From the NCBI GenBank assembly GCA_030428615.1, contig JAUIDN010000001.1, positions 412,557-476,556 of the forward strand: 64,000 nucleotides of DNA, given 5' to 3'. Shown here piece after piece: positions 28,712 through 36,847 of this stretch. Source of the DNA: Alphaproteobacteria bacterium (lineage in GTDB: Bacteria > Pseudomonadota > Alphaproteobacteria > Sphingomonadales > Emcibacteraceae). The notes beneath the pieces were generated by a model. That model was given only the letters and a program-made list of their open reading frames with translations. It was not told the DNA's origin and ran no database searches. Each line of letters opens with the position of its first letter. The stretch's first letter is position 1. Made by a program: the position numbers and the translations under genes.

Positions 28712-29517
28712 TGGATACCATGCGCTGCTCTATAGCTCAAGCCGCACGTAATGTCTTACGGGCAGAAACCGCGAAAGAAAAAACCGACCTTACCTTTCAG
28801 GCGGCAAAAAACTGGCTTAAAGGCGGCCTTTCATTTTCATTCGATTGCGACGTACCGGCCCGGCCGGGCAGACCGAAGAAACCAGAGCTCCTTGCCCCAA
28901 AGGACATGCCAAGGCGGCGAAACGCCAAAGCACGGGCCGCGCGAATAGCCATGCTTCACGCAATTACCCATATCGAGCTGAATGCCATTGATCTCGCGTG
29001 GGATATCATCCTTCGCTTTGGTGCAAAGATGCCGCGCGCGTTTACGGATGACTGGGTCAAGGTCGCGGATGATGAAGCACGGCATTTTGAACTTCTTTCA
29101 GCGCGTTTAAAAGAACTGGACAGTTTCTATGGTGCCCTTCCGGCCCACGACGGACTTTGGCAATCCGCAGAAAATACGTCACACGATCTTCTGGCACGGC
29201 TTGCAATTGTGCCGATGGTTCTTGAAGCCCGCGGATTGGATGTTACACCTGCCCTGATCAGCAAATTTGAAGCCGCAAGCGACGACAAAAGCGTTGAAGC
29301 ACTTAAAATCATCTACCAGGAAGAAATTGATCACGTAAAAGCGGGGCAAAAATGGTTCAGTTTTTTATGTGATAAAGATAAGTTAAATCCTGAAACAACA
29401 TACCAGAAATTGGTCAAGAAATACTTCGCAGGCAGTCTAAAACCACCCTTCAATATCGAAGCCCGAAATCAGGCAGGACTGCATCAATCATTCTATTTGC
29501 CGTTAACCATAATCTGA
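28711..29517 (+). CDS. DUF455 ferritin-like protein
   Basis: A 268-residue helical protein of the DUF455 family. Probable di-iron ligands lie in HAITHIELNAIDLAWD (about 88-103), DDEARHFELLSARL (about 124-137), LEARGLDV and YQEEIDHVKAGQKWF (about 205-219), i.e. repeated E/D-x-x-H pairs of a four-helix ferritin-like bundle. The biochemical function of DUF455 is not established. Its start codon overlaps the bcp stop, so translation is coupled, which hints at a redox or iron-linked role with the peroxiredoxin; this is inference. Confidence 0.85.
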   Translation: MDTMRCSIAQAARNVLRAETAKEKTDLTFQAAKNWLKGGLSFSFDCDVPARPGRPKKPELLAPKDMPRRRNAKARAARIAMLHAITHIELNAIDLAWDIILRFGAKMPRAFTDDWVKVADDEARHFELLSARLKELDSFYGALPAHDGLWQSAENTSHDLLARLAIVPMVLEARGLDVTPALISKFEAASDDKSVEALKIIYQEEIDHVKAGQKWFSFLCDKDKLNPETTYQKLVKKYFAGSLKPPFNIEARNQAGLHQSFYLPLTII

Positions 29518-29642
29518 ATTTTTATGACCAAAAATGTTTTCTTTCTTTAATTTTTTGGTATCATATTTGACTTAGATTTGCTTGATTCGTCCAAGGTTTA
29601 ATAAATTTCAATTGGGCAGGACTTTATTAAAGAGAACGGAAA

Positions 29643-30845
29643 TTGAAAAATAGTAGTAGTATCAAATGGTTACGCACCAAAGCAGATCGTTATTTTCCTG
29701 ATAGGCAGCTATATTTCAGGACAAATGGCGATGTTCGATTCATCACAATATCCCAGAATATTCAGATTTTTTGCAGCGTTTTGCTTGTAGGTTTCGCGTC
29801 CTGGATTGCGGTAGCATCGTATAATTATGTGTATATTAACGAAATAATTGACGAGAAAAATGGCGAAGTAGAAGTCACAAGCCGTAACTTTGAGGAACTC
29901 GAAACTCAATATAATCAGCTTAAAAATGATATCCAGAAATCTGCCTCCGCACTTGAGCAGCGCCAGCGGTACATCCAGCAAGTATTGGAAGAAGAAGCCA
30001 ATAGCTTCGTAGAGCCGGAAGATGCAGGAGCCGCCCCGGATGAGAACGAGGTGGGTGAGGACCTCGATAACGCCGATCAGGAAGCGAGAAATGTCATCCG
30101 CAGTGAAGAACTAGACAAAATTTATGTTAATCTTAAGCGGATTGAAATGGCGCAAAATAAAGCCGTGCGCGTTATGACAGAAAAAGTTGACAGCAGGTTG
30201 ACTTTCCTTAAAGAAGTCCTAGAAAAAGCGGGTATCGGTGAAGAAAAAATGCTGGAACTGGCTGGCGACCTTCCATCCACCAGCAGAGCGCAGGGTGGAC
30301 CTTTTATAAGTCTGGAAGACGGCATCAACGACGCGGCGATAGACAGCAGCTCATTTGATGAACTGTTTCTCAAGCGGGCAAGTTTAGAGGATTTGGAAAT
30401 GGCGATTGCCTATCTTCCGATCGCCACTCCCCCGGAAAAACACTATATATCCGGTAAATTTGGTATCCGGCGTGATCCGATTACGAAAAAATGGGCCACA
30501 CACAAAGGTATTGATATGGCGGGCTGGCATAAAACTCCGATCGGAGCTGGTGGGCCGGGTGTCGTCGTGAGGGCTGGAAGATATGGATCTTTCGGGCTTT
30601 ATGTTGAAATTGATCACGGTAATGGGTTTCGGTCTAAATATGGCCATCTTTCGCAAGTAAAGGTGAAAAAAGGTGAGAAAGTAACGGAAAATCAACTTAT
30701 TGGCCTTATGGGTAGTACGGGAAGAAGCGTTAGTACTCATCTTCATTATGAGATCTGGTTTAATGGTAAACCGATCGATCCTTTAAAGGTTCTAAAGGCA
30801 GCGAAAGATGTTCAAAAAATCAAACAACAAAAATACGACAGCTGA
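29643..30845 (+). CDS. M23 peptidoglycan endopeptidase with coiled coil
   Basis: A 400-residue inner-membrane protein: cytoplasmic head of about 38 residues, one membrane helix (about 39-61), a coiled coil (about 72-120), an acidic linker, a second helical part (about 150-205), then a C-terminal LytM/M23 domain. The Zn ligands are in HKGIDMAGW (His and Asp) and STHLHYEIWF (H-x-H). It cleaves peptide cross-links or acts as an amidase activator; all catalytic residues are present, so cleavage is likely. The start is TTG. The bactofilin gene begins 38 bases before its end in another frame, an arrangement typical of M23-bactofilin cell-shape pairs. Confidence 0.9.
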   Translation: MKNSSSIKWLRTKADRYFPDRQLYFRTNGDVRFITISQNIQIFCSVLLVGFASWIAVASYNYVYINEIIDEKNGEVEVTSRNFEELETQYNQLKNDIQKSASALEQRQRYIQQVLEEEANSFVEPEDAGAAPDENEVGEDLDNADQEARNVIRSEELDKIYVNLKRIEMAQNKAVRVMTEKVDSRLTFLKEVLEKAGIGEEKMLELAGDLPSTSRAQGGPFISLEDGINDAAIDSSSFDELFLKRASLEDLEMAIAYLPIATPPEKHYISGKFGIRRDPITKKWATHKGIDMAGWHKTPIGAGGPGVVVRAGRYGSFGLYVEIDHGNGFRSKYGHLSQVKVKKGEKVTENQLIGLMGSTGRSVSTHLHYEIWFNGKPIDPLKVLKAAKDVQKIKQQKYDS

Positions 30846-31314
30846 GGTAAAAGCGGCTGTGACACCGAAGGAAGACATACCGATGAAAGCACCCGCAAAT
30901 TCAGTACCATCACTTATAAGCTCTGATGTTGTGATTAAAGGTAACGTGACCACATCAGGAGAAGTGCAGATTGACGGCACAATTGATGGCGACTTAAAAA
31001 GCAATTCCGCGACGATTGGGGAAAACGGAACAGTAAAAGGTAAAATAAACGCGGACGACGTGGTCGTGAAAGGCACCGTTAAAGGAAGCATTACAGGCCG
31101 AAATATCCGCGTTGAGAAATCAGCAAAAATAACCGGTGATTTGTGTCATCAGACGTTGAGCATTGAAGCGGGCGCCTTTATTGAAGGGAATCTAAGCCAT
31201 CAAAACAGCAATGCGTCCGGTAGCAGCCAGTCAACGGGCACTCCAAACGCAACAAAAGTTGTTTCCGCGAATACCGATGACGGCAAACCAGAGCAAAAAA
31301 AAACGATCTTATAG
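30808..31314 (+). CDS. Bactofilin
   Basis: A 168-residue polymer-forming cytoskeletal protein. A disordered N-terminal part (1-33) is followed by the bactofilin beta-helix (about 34-130) with the regular V/I-x-G-x-V-x-G pattern (VVIKGNVTTSGEVQIDGTID; DDVVVKGTVKGSITGR), then a Ser/Asn-rich tail. Bactofilins assemble into filaments that recruit peptidoglycan enzymes. The 38-base overlap with the M23 gene supports translational coupling and a shared cell-wall role. A hairpin terminator follows 35 bases downstream. Confidence 0.93.
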   Translation: MFKKSNNKNTTAEVKAAVTPKEDIPMKAPANSVPSLISSDVVIKGNVTTSGEVQIDGTIDGDLKSNSATIGENGTVKGKINADDVVVKGTVKGSITGRNIRVEKSAKITGDLCHQTLSIEAGAFIEGNLSHQNSNASGSSQSTGTPNATKVVSANTDDGKPEQKKTIL

Positions 31315-31348
31315 ATTTGATTTAAATTAAATATTCGAAATAGACGGG

Positions 31349-31374
31349 AAAAGCGGGTTAAGCCCGCTTTTTTT
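31349..31374. terminator. Terminator between bactofilin and prfB
   Basis: AGCGGG (31352-31357) pairs with CCCGCT (31363-31368), loop TTAAG, followed by T7 on the plus strand. It ends the bactofilin transcript; with four A on the other side it may also act weakly for prfB, whose stop adjoins it. Confidence 0.8.
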
Positions 31375-32501
31375 ATTCAATATCCTCAATATCTTCCGAA
31401 GAGCCATGCACTCTTGCGGCGAGTGCAGCATTAACAAACATATCAATATCACCATCAAGCACTTTATCCGGTTGACCGCTTTCCACACCCGTGCGCAGAT
31501 CCTTGACCATCTGATAGGGCTGTAGAACATAAGAACGAATTTGGTGGCCCCAACCAATATCTGTTTTGGCATCATGTTCCGCGTGGGCTTCCTGCTCACG
31601 GCGCTGCAATTCTTCTTCATAAAGCCGGGCTTTAAGCATTTTCATCGCCGTAGCACGGTTTTTATGCTGTGAACGGTCATTTTGACATTGAACAACAATT
31701 TTGGTTGGGATGTGGGTTATGCGAACCGCACTATCCGTGGTGTTCACGTGTTGCCCCCCCGCTCCGGATGCACGATATGTATCAATGCGCAGATCTGCTT
31801 CGTTAATATCGATTTCAAAGTCATCATCGATTACCGGATATACCCAGACACTGGCGAAACTTGTATGCCGCTTGGCGTTACTGTCAAACGGGGATATCCG
31901 AACAAGCCGATGCACGCCACTTTCGGTCTTAAGCCAGCCATAAGCGTTTTCCCCTTTAATTTCGATTGTCGCTGACTTGATACCCGCTTCGTCACCACTG
32001 TTCATCTCTATCAGGTCGACTTTGCAACCGTGAGCATTGGCCCAACGGGTATACATGCGAAGCAGCATATTCGCCCAATCCTGACTTTCGGTACCACCGG
32101 CACCGGAATTGATTTCAAGATATGCGTCGTTCGCATCTGCCTCACCACTTAGTAATGTTTGCAGTTCCAGCTCTTCTGCTTTTTCGCTGAGCTTGGCAAT
32201 TGCTGCTTCCGCTTCGGTGACGATATCAATGTCATCTTCCAATTCGCCCAATTCAATAAGCTCAATATTGTCATTGAGTTCCGTCTCGACCTCATTACAC
32301 AGGTTAATGGATTGCTCCAGTTTGGTTCGTTCCTGCATCAATTTTTGAGCGCTTGCCGGGTTATCCCAGAGAGCCGGGTCTTCAGAGAGAGCCGTTAATT
32401 CTTCATACCGATCAAGGGCTTGATCCCAGTCAAAGATGCCTCCTCAGCAGCGCAAGCGACTGCTTGATTTTATCAACAGAATTCTGGATTTCAGCTTTCA
32501 T
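31373..32501 (-). CDS. prfB: Peptide chain release factor 2, programmed +1 frameshift
   Basis: RF2 ends translation at UGA/UAA. The gene is read in two frames: ATG 32501 opens 23 codons (MKAEIQNS... LLRRHL), then an in-frame TGA at 32432-32430; skipping T 32432 continues as DWDQAL... to the stop at 31373, giving 375 residues. The second part alone would lack the first coiled-coil helices, so the join is clear. The SPF anticodon-like motif (VRISPFDSN) and the peptidyl-tRNA hydrolysis GGQ ([13 protein letters not shown]) are present. Low RF2 favours frameshifting, giving autoregulation. It lies 20 bases downstream of the PBP1a gene in the same direction. Confidence 0.97.
32430..32444 (-). promoter_or_regulatory. 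prfB frameshift site
   Basis: On the minus strand: AGGAGG CAT CTT TGA C. A perfect internal Shine-Dalgarno (32444-32439) stands three bases before the slippery CTT-T, and the UGA is followed by C, the weakest stop context. Same design as the experimentally defined E. coli prfB site. Confidence 0.95.
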
Positions 32502-32521
32502 TATTCAAGACCAAATTATTA

Positions 32522-34999
32522 TTAATATATGCCGCCTGTTCCTGTTCGCAGCTTGGTCTTTGTTTGCACCAGAGAATTAAATCCGTCAAGAACTTGTTCA
32601 TCTTTATTTGGGAAACTTCCCTGTCTGAATGCTTCAAGAATGGTATTGGATGCCCCCGCCTGCGCAAGTTGCCCTGACACCGGATCAACTCTGACGAGGC
32701 GCACCCCTTCAGGAATACGAAACGGTATGGCTTTCTCATCTTTAAGAGCATCGGCCATAAAGTCACGGAATATAGGAACCGCAACCGATGCCCCCTCCTC
32801 ATTACGCCCAAGTGAGCGGGGCGTATCGAAGCCAACAAAGACGCCCACTACCAGATCCGGAGAAAATCCAACAAACCAGGTGTCAAAACTTTCATCAGTA
32901 GTACCGGTCTTACCAGCCAACGGACGGCCAAGTGCACGAATACGGATACCTGTACCGCGCTGCACCACCCCTTCCATCATTGAAACCAACTGGTAAGCCG
33001 TTACCTTATCAAGAACTTCATCGCGCACATCCGGTAATTCTGGTTCCGGCTGATAATCCCAATGATCAGCTAAGCAACCATTGCATTTTCTATCATCGTG
33101 GCGGTATATGGTTTTTCCATGGCGGTCCTGAATACGGTCGATCAGTGTGGGTTCAATTTTCTTGCCACCATTTACAATCATGCCATAAGCGGTTGTCAGA
33201 TCCAGTAATGTTGTCTCCCCCGCACCGAGTGACATTGAAAGCAGATCAGGCATGTCTTTTGTAATGTTAAACCTGTCAGCTGCTTCTACAATTTTATCCA
33301 TTTTCAAATTTTGCGCGAGGCGCACTGTCATCAGGTTTCGTGATTTTTCAATGCCCAGGCGTAACGTACTGGGGCCATAAAATTTCTCACTCGAGTTGCG
33401 TGGTTTCCATTTACCATTACCAAAGCCCTGATCAATCACAAATGGGGCGTCAAGCACCAAGCTGGAAGGTGTAAATCCGTTATCAAGTGCAACACTGTAC
33501 ACAAACGGTTTAAACGCACTCCCCGGCTGACGTTTGGCCTGTGTAGCGCGGTTATATTCACTTCTTCTAAAATCATAGCCACCAACCATAGCAAGAACGC
33601 GCCCTGTATGAGGATCAAGCGCAACCAAGGATCCGTTAACGGCCGGTATCTGGCGAAGGCCATAGGGTACACCCAGAACATCCCCCTCGGTATCAACAGG
33701 TTCTACCGCTATGATGTCACCCTGGCTCAGCACTTCTGCCATGGATTTTACCTGCGGGCCAAGCCGTTCACCAGGTTGCCAGCTTCGGGCCCATTTCGCT
33801 TCTTCAAGCGATATGAATTCCAGCGGAAGATCATCAAATGTTTCGCTACTTCTCAGACCTTCCTTTGTCGCTATGACAGCAAGTCCCTCTCGAACCTCGA
33901 GTACGACGGCTTGTCGCCATGTGTCTATGCCGAGCGGTATATTTAATTTAAGAAAGTCTTCTTTCCATGTTTCAAATGGTGAGGCAAACAAATCCATGGT
34001 ATCAAGCGGGCCACGCCATCCATGCCTGCGGTCATAAACGACCAGACCTTTTTTAAGTTCCCTTTCCGCGACTGATTGAAGCCGTGGTGAAAGTGAAGTC
34101 CGAACCGCCAGACCACCGCCATAAAGTTCATCATCACCGTAGGTTTTCTTGAGTTCACGCCTCACGTCCTCGGCAAAATAATCTGCCTGAAATGTTCTGG
34201 CCTGACCACTTTCCACCGCCACTAACGGTTTTGCCGTAGCGTTCTGTTTTTCCTCATCAGATATGTAACCTTCTATCTCCATCCTTCCGAGCACCCAATC
34301 GCGACGACCAACAGCCGCCCCGTATTTTCGTGTCGGATGATAGTTGCTTGGTGCTTTAGGAAGTGCCGCCAGATAGGCAATTTCCTCGAGTTCCAGTTCT
34401 TCAAGCGATTTACCAAAATAGTTGAGCGCCGCAGCGGCGACACCATATGAGTTCTGCCCAAGATAAATTTCGTTGAGGTAAAGTTCCAATATCTCATCTT
34501 TGGTAAAGGCCTGTTCAATGCGGTATGACAGAATGGCTTCTTTTATCTTGCGTTCCATCCTCACTTCGCCGCTAAGCAGAAAGTTTTTGGCAACCTGCTG
34601 CGTGATTGTGGATGCGCCAACCGGACGACGGTTGGTGATAACGTTCTTGACATTAACCAGGACGGCGCGAATAAGGCCTTTAAAATCAATCCCAATATGG
34701 GTGTAAAAATTTTGGTCTTCTGCGGCAATAAACGCCTGCGTCACTTTTGGCGGAATAGCGGAAATCGGTACAAAAAGTCTTTTTTCACGGGCATATTCTT
34801 TGATCAGGCTACCGTCGCCCGCATAAATACGGCTTACAACAGGAGGCTCATAATTTGCCAACTGTTTATAATCGGGCAGATCGCGGCCATAATAATATAA
34901 AATATAAAGGCCACCGATTACGGTGAGTATCCCTGATACAAGGGTAAACACTACCAGACCGCCCAGTATATTTTTCCATTTCTTTGACAAATTAAACAC
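32522..34999 (-). CDS. mrcA: Penicillin-binding protein 1A
   Basis: An 825-residue bifunctional class A PBP: N-terminal membrane helix (about 12-34), glycosyltransferase domain (about 60-230; EDQNFYTHIGIDFKG with the catalytic Glu, GASTITQQVAKNF), an OB-like insert, and the transpeptidase domain with SxxK in KRQPGSAFKPFVYS, SxN in GIEKSRNLMTV and KTG in AGKTGTTDESFDTW. It polymerises and cross-links peptidoglycan at the periplasmic face of the inner membrane. The start is GTG 34999. Gene order amidase-PBP1a-prfB next to rne is a classic alphaproteobacterial block. Confidence 0.96.
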   Translation of the reverse strand: MFNLSKKWKNILGGLVVFTLVSGILTVIGGLYILYYYGRDLPDYKQLANYEPPVVSRIYAGDGSLIKEYAREKRLFVPISAIPPKVTQAFIAAEDQNFYTHIGIDFKGLIRAVLVNVKNVITNRRPVGASTITQQVAKNFLLSGEVRMERKIKEAILSYRIEQAFTKDEILELYLNEIYLGQNSYGVAAAALNYFGKSLEELELEEIAYLAALPKAPSNYHPTRKYGAAVGRRDWVLGRMEIEGYISDEEKQNATAKPLVAVESGQARTFQADYFAEDVRRELKKTYGDDELYGGGLAVRTSLSPRLQSVAERELKKGLVVYDRRHGWRGPLDTMDLFASPFETWKEDFLKLNIPLGIDTWRQAVVLEVREGLAVIATKEGLRSSETFDDLPLEFISLEEAKWARSWQPGERLGPQVKSMAEVLSQGDIIAVEPVDTEGDVLGVPYGLRQIPAVNGSLVALDPHTGRVLAMVGGYDFRRSEYNRATQAKRQPGSAFKPFVYSVALDNGFTPSSLVLDAPFVIDQGFGNGKWKPRNSSEKFYGPSTLRLGIEKSRNLMTVRLAQNLKMDKIVEAADRFNITKDMPDLLSMSLGAGETTLLDLTTAYGMIVNGGKKIEPTLIDRIQDRHGKTIYRHDDRKCNGCLADHWDYQPEPELPDVRDEVLDKVTAYQLVSMMEGVVQRGTGIRIRALGRPLAGKTGTTDESFDTWFVGFSPDLVVGVFVGFDTPRSLGRNEEGASVAVPIFRDFMADALKDEKAIPFRIPEGVRLVRVDPVSGQLAQAGASNTILEAFRQGSFPNKDEQVLDGFNSLVQTKTKLRTGTGGIY

Positions 35000-35130
35000 T
35001 CTTGTTTCCGCTCACTGTGAATCAGCCTAAAATTAGGCGCAAATTATGACATACTTATGGCATGATCAAGTTAAATTGAATTTAGACACAACTACTCATA
35101 ACCATCGGTTAAAAAAAATGACAATTTTAA

Positions 35131-36339
35131 CTAATTAAATGCGAAATTCTGGGCAAAATAGTTGTCAGCCGCCTCGAGAATTGCCCGGCCTATTTTATCC
35201 TGCGTTTCTTTCTGCATAAGTAAACGTGCATCTGTGGAGTTTGTAAGGTAGCCCATCTCCACTAAAACAGATGGAACGTCAATTCCCTTAAGCACGACAA
35301 ACCCGGCTGACCTCAAGCTTCTCTTGCGCACAGTAATAGCTTTTTTCAGTTCTTTTGACAGCTCACTCGCAAAGCGGTTTGACAGGTTCATCGTCTCCTG
35401 TTTCACCAGATCAATAAGTATATTCTGTACAATATCCTGCTCATCACCGAGGTCTACGCCGGCGATAACGTCAGCCTTGTTTTCGCGCGCCGCTAGCAAT
35501 TCCGCCTCCCTGTCTGATGCTTTTCCTGTAAGCGTATAAATTGTCGCGCCGCGCACGTTTGGGCTTCTAAAAGCATCTGCATGGATAGAAATAAAAAGAT
35601 CCGCATTGTTTCTATGCGCAACCAGACTTCTTTCACGAAGTTGAAGAAATATGTCCCTATCCCTGGTCAGGATCACCTTGTAGCGGCCACTAGCTTCAAG
35701 AATTCTTTTAATATTCCGTGACGCCGACATGGTGACATTTTTTTCCGAGATACCATTGACTTTAATGCCACCCAGATTTCCGGGATCATGACCACCATGA
35801 CCCGGATCAATAACGATAACCTTTTTCCCCCGCGACGGTGTTGTCGCCGGTGTCCTGGCGCTGTTTACTGCCTGCGCGCGCGCCACAGGGCTTGATATCC
35901 CTTTTGTAAAAATTGTTTGCGTGGTTTTCTCAAAATCAAATACCAACCGGTCTGGCTTGCCCCCCTTACCCTTTATCACGAAGGAATTGGCAATTTTAAC
36001 CGGGCTATTAAGATCAAGCACTATTCTTGATGTGCCAGGCGTATAAAGGCCATAACGATAATTTTTTATCAGTCCCTTGCCGACAGCCCCTCCCGGTCCT
36101 ATATCCCAGCTTACTTCGTCCAGATCAATAACGATACGATTGGGATTAGCGAGACTGAAGGTTCTAAAGGCGGGACTTCCTGATATTTCAAGGACAAAAC
36201 GTGTTTTTGTGCCATCCCCCCCGATACGGGCAGCAGAAACTTCCGGTGGCGCAGCGACAAGATTGCTTGTCGTCATGAATAGCAATATCACAACACAATA
36301 TATGAATTTCAGCGGTACGCACCGGTAACTTGACACCAT
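35131..36339 (-). CDS. amiC: N-acetylmuramoyl-L-alanine amidase (AMIN + Amidase_3)
   Basis: A 402-residue exported amidase that removes the peptide from MurNAc, needed for daughter-cell separation. Signal peptide about 1-30, AMIN septum-targeting domain (about 35-140), a short linker, then Amidase_3 with Zn ligands in IDPGHGGHDPGN (His), ISIHADAF (His) and the Glu in LVEMGYLTN. I chose ATG 36339 because AGGA stands 5 bases before it and the protein then opens directly with the signal peptide; ATGs at 36357 and 36399 lack ribosome sites. Divergent from rne across an A+T-rich region. Confidence 0.9.
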   Translation of the reverse strand: MVSSYRCVPLKFIYCVVILLFMTTSNLVAAPPEVSAARIGGDGTKTRFVLEISGSPAFRTFSLANPNRIVIDLDEVSWDIGPGGAVGKGLIKNYRYGLYTPGTSRIVLDLNSPVKIANSFVIKGKGGKPDRLVFDFEKTTQTIFTKGISSPVARAQAVNSARTPATTPSRGKKVIVIDPGHGGHDPGNLGGIKVNGISEKNVTMSASRNIKRILEASGRYKVILTRDRDIFLQLRERSLVAHRNNADLFISIHADAFRSPNVRGATIYTLTGKASDREAELLAARENKADVIAGVDLGDEQDIVQNILIDLVKQETMNLSNRFASELSKELKKAITVRKRSLRSAGFVVLKGIDVPSVLVEMGYLTNSTDARLLMQKETQDKIGRAILEAADNYFAQNFAFN

Positions 36340-36847
36340 AAATATCCTGTCTGGCATGCTAAATGACTGTCTACGTTCAAATATATTATCACCAGTCATA
36401 AAAATTTGTTAATATTTCTAATATAAAATGATGATTTCAAAAAGTATTTTTTAATATTTAATGCTTTTAGGTTGTTAATAGACAACTTGTTTACTATGTT
36501 ATGTATAGTCATATAAATAAGCCGAAACAGTGCCGAATGTGTGATGCCGAAAATAATTTCTGAAAATGATCTTACCATTAGGCGCTAAATTTTAAAAAAT
36601 AAGAAGAAAAATTCAGGTCAGATAGACCGGATATAAATTATGAATTTACGCATCAAAAGCAGCAAGAGTAGTCAGGTAACTTCAAAGGGGAATCCTTTTG
36701 GAGAGTTTGGCAATTTCGTTCTCTTTCCTAAGTCTTTTAATGCATCAATGAAATACCTAATCACTAAAACAAACCGAAAACCTGCTCGCTTCCGGGCCGA
36801 AAATGATTTGGAAAGCTCGAGCGGTTTTTGTCATGGAGAAAAAATTA
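36340..36847. promoter_or_regulatory. amiC/rne divergent region and rne leader
   Basis: About 500 bases without a supported gene. The part near 36400-36520 is very A+T-rich and likely holds both promoters, for example TTGTTA and TATGTT 17 bases apart in the inverted-repeat segment around 36473-36500. The rne side carries small stems: GGTC/GACC (36616-36628) and CAAAGG/CCTTTTG (about 36684-36702). A 99-codon open frame (36640-36939) overlaps rne and looks like chance. A long structured leader fits the known autoregulation of E. coli RNase E; that is inference here. Confidence 0.4.
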
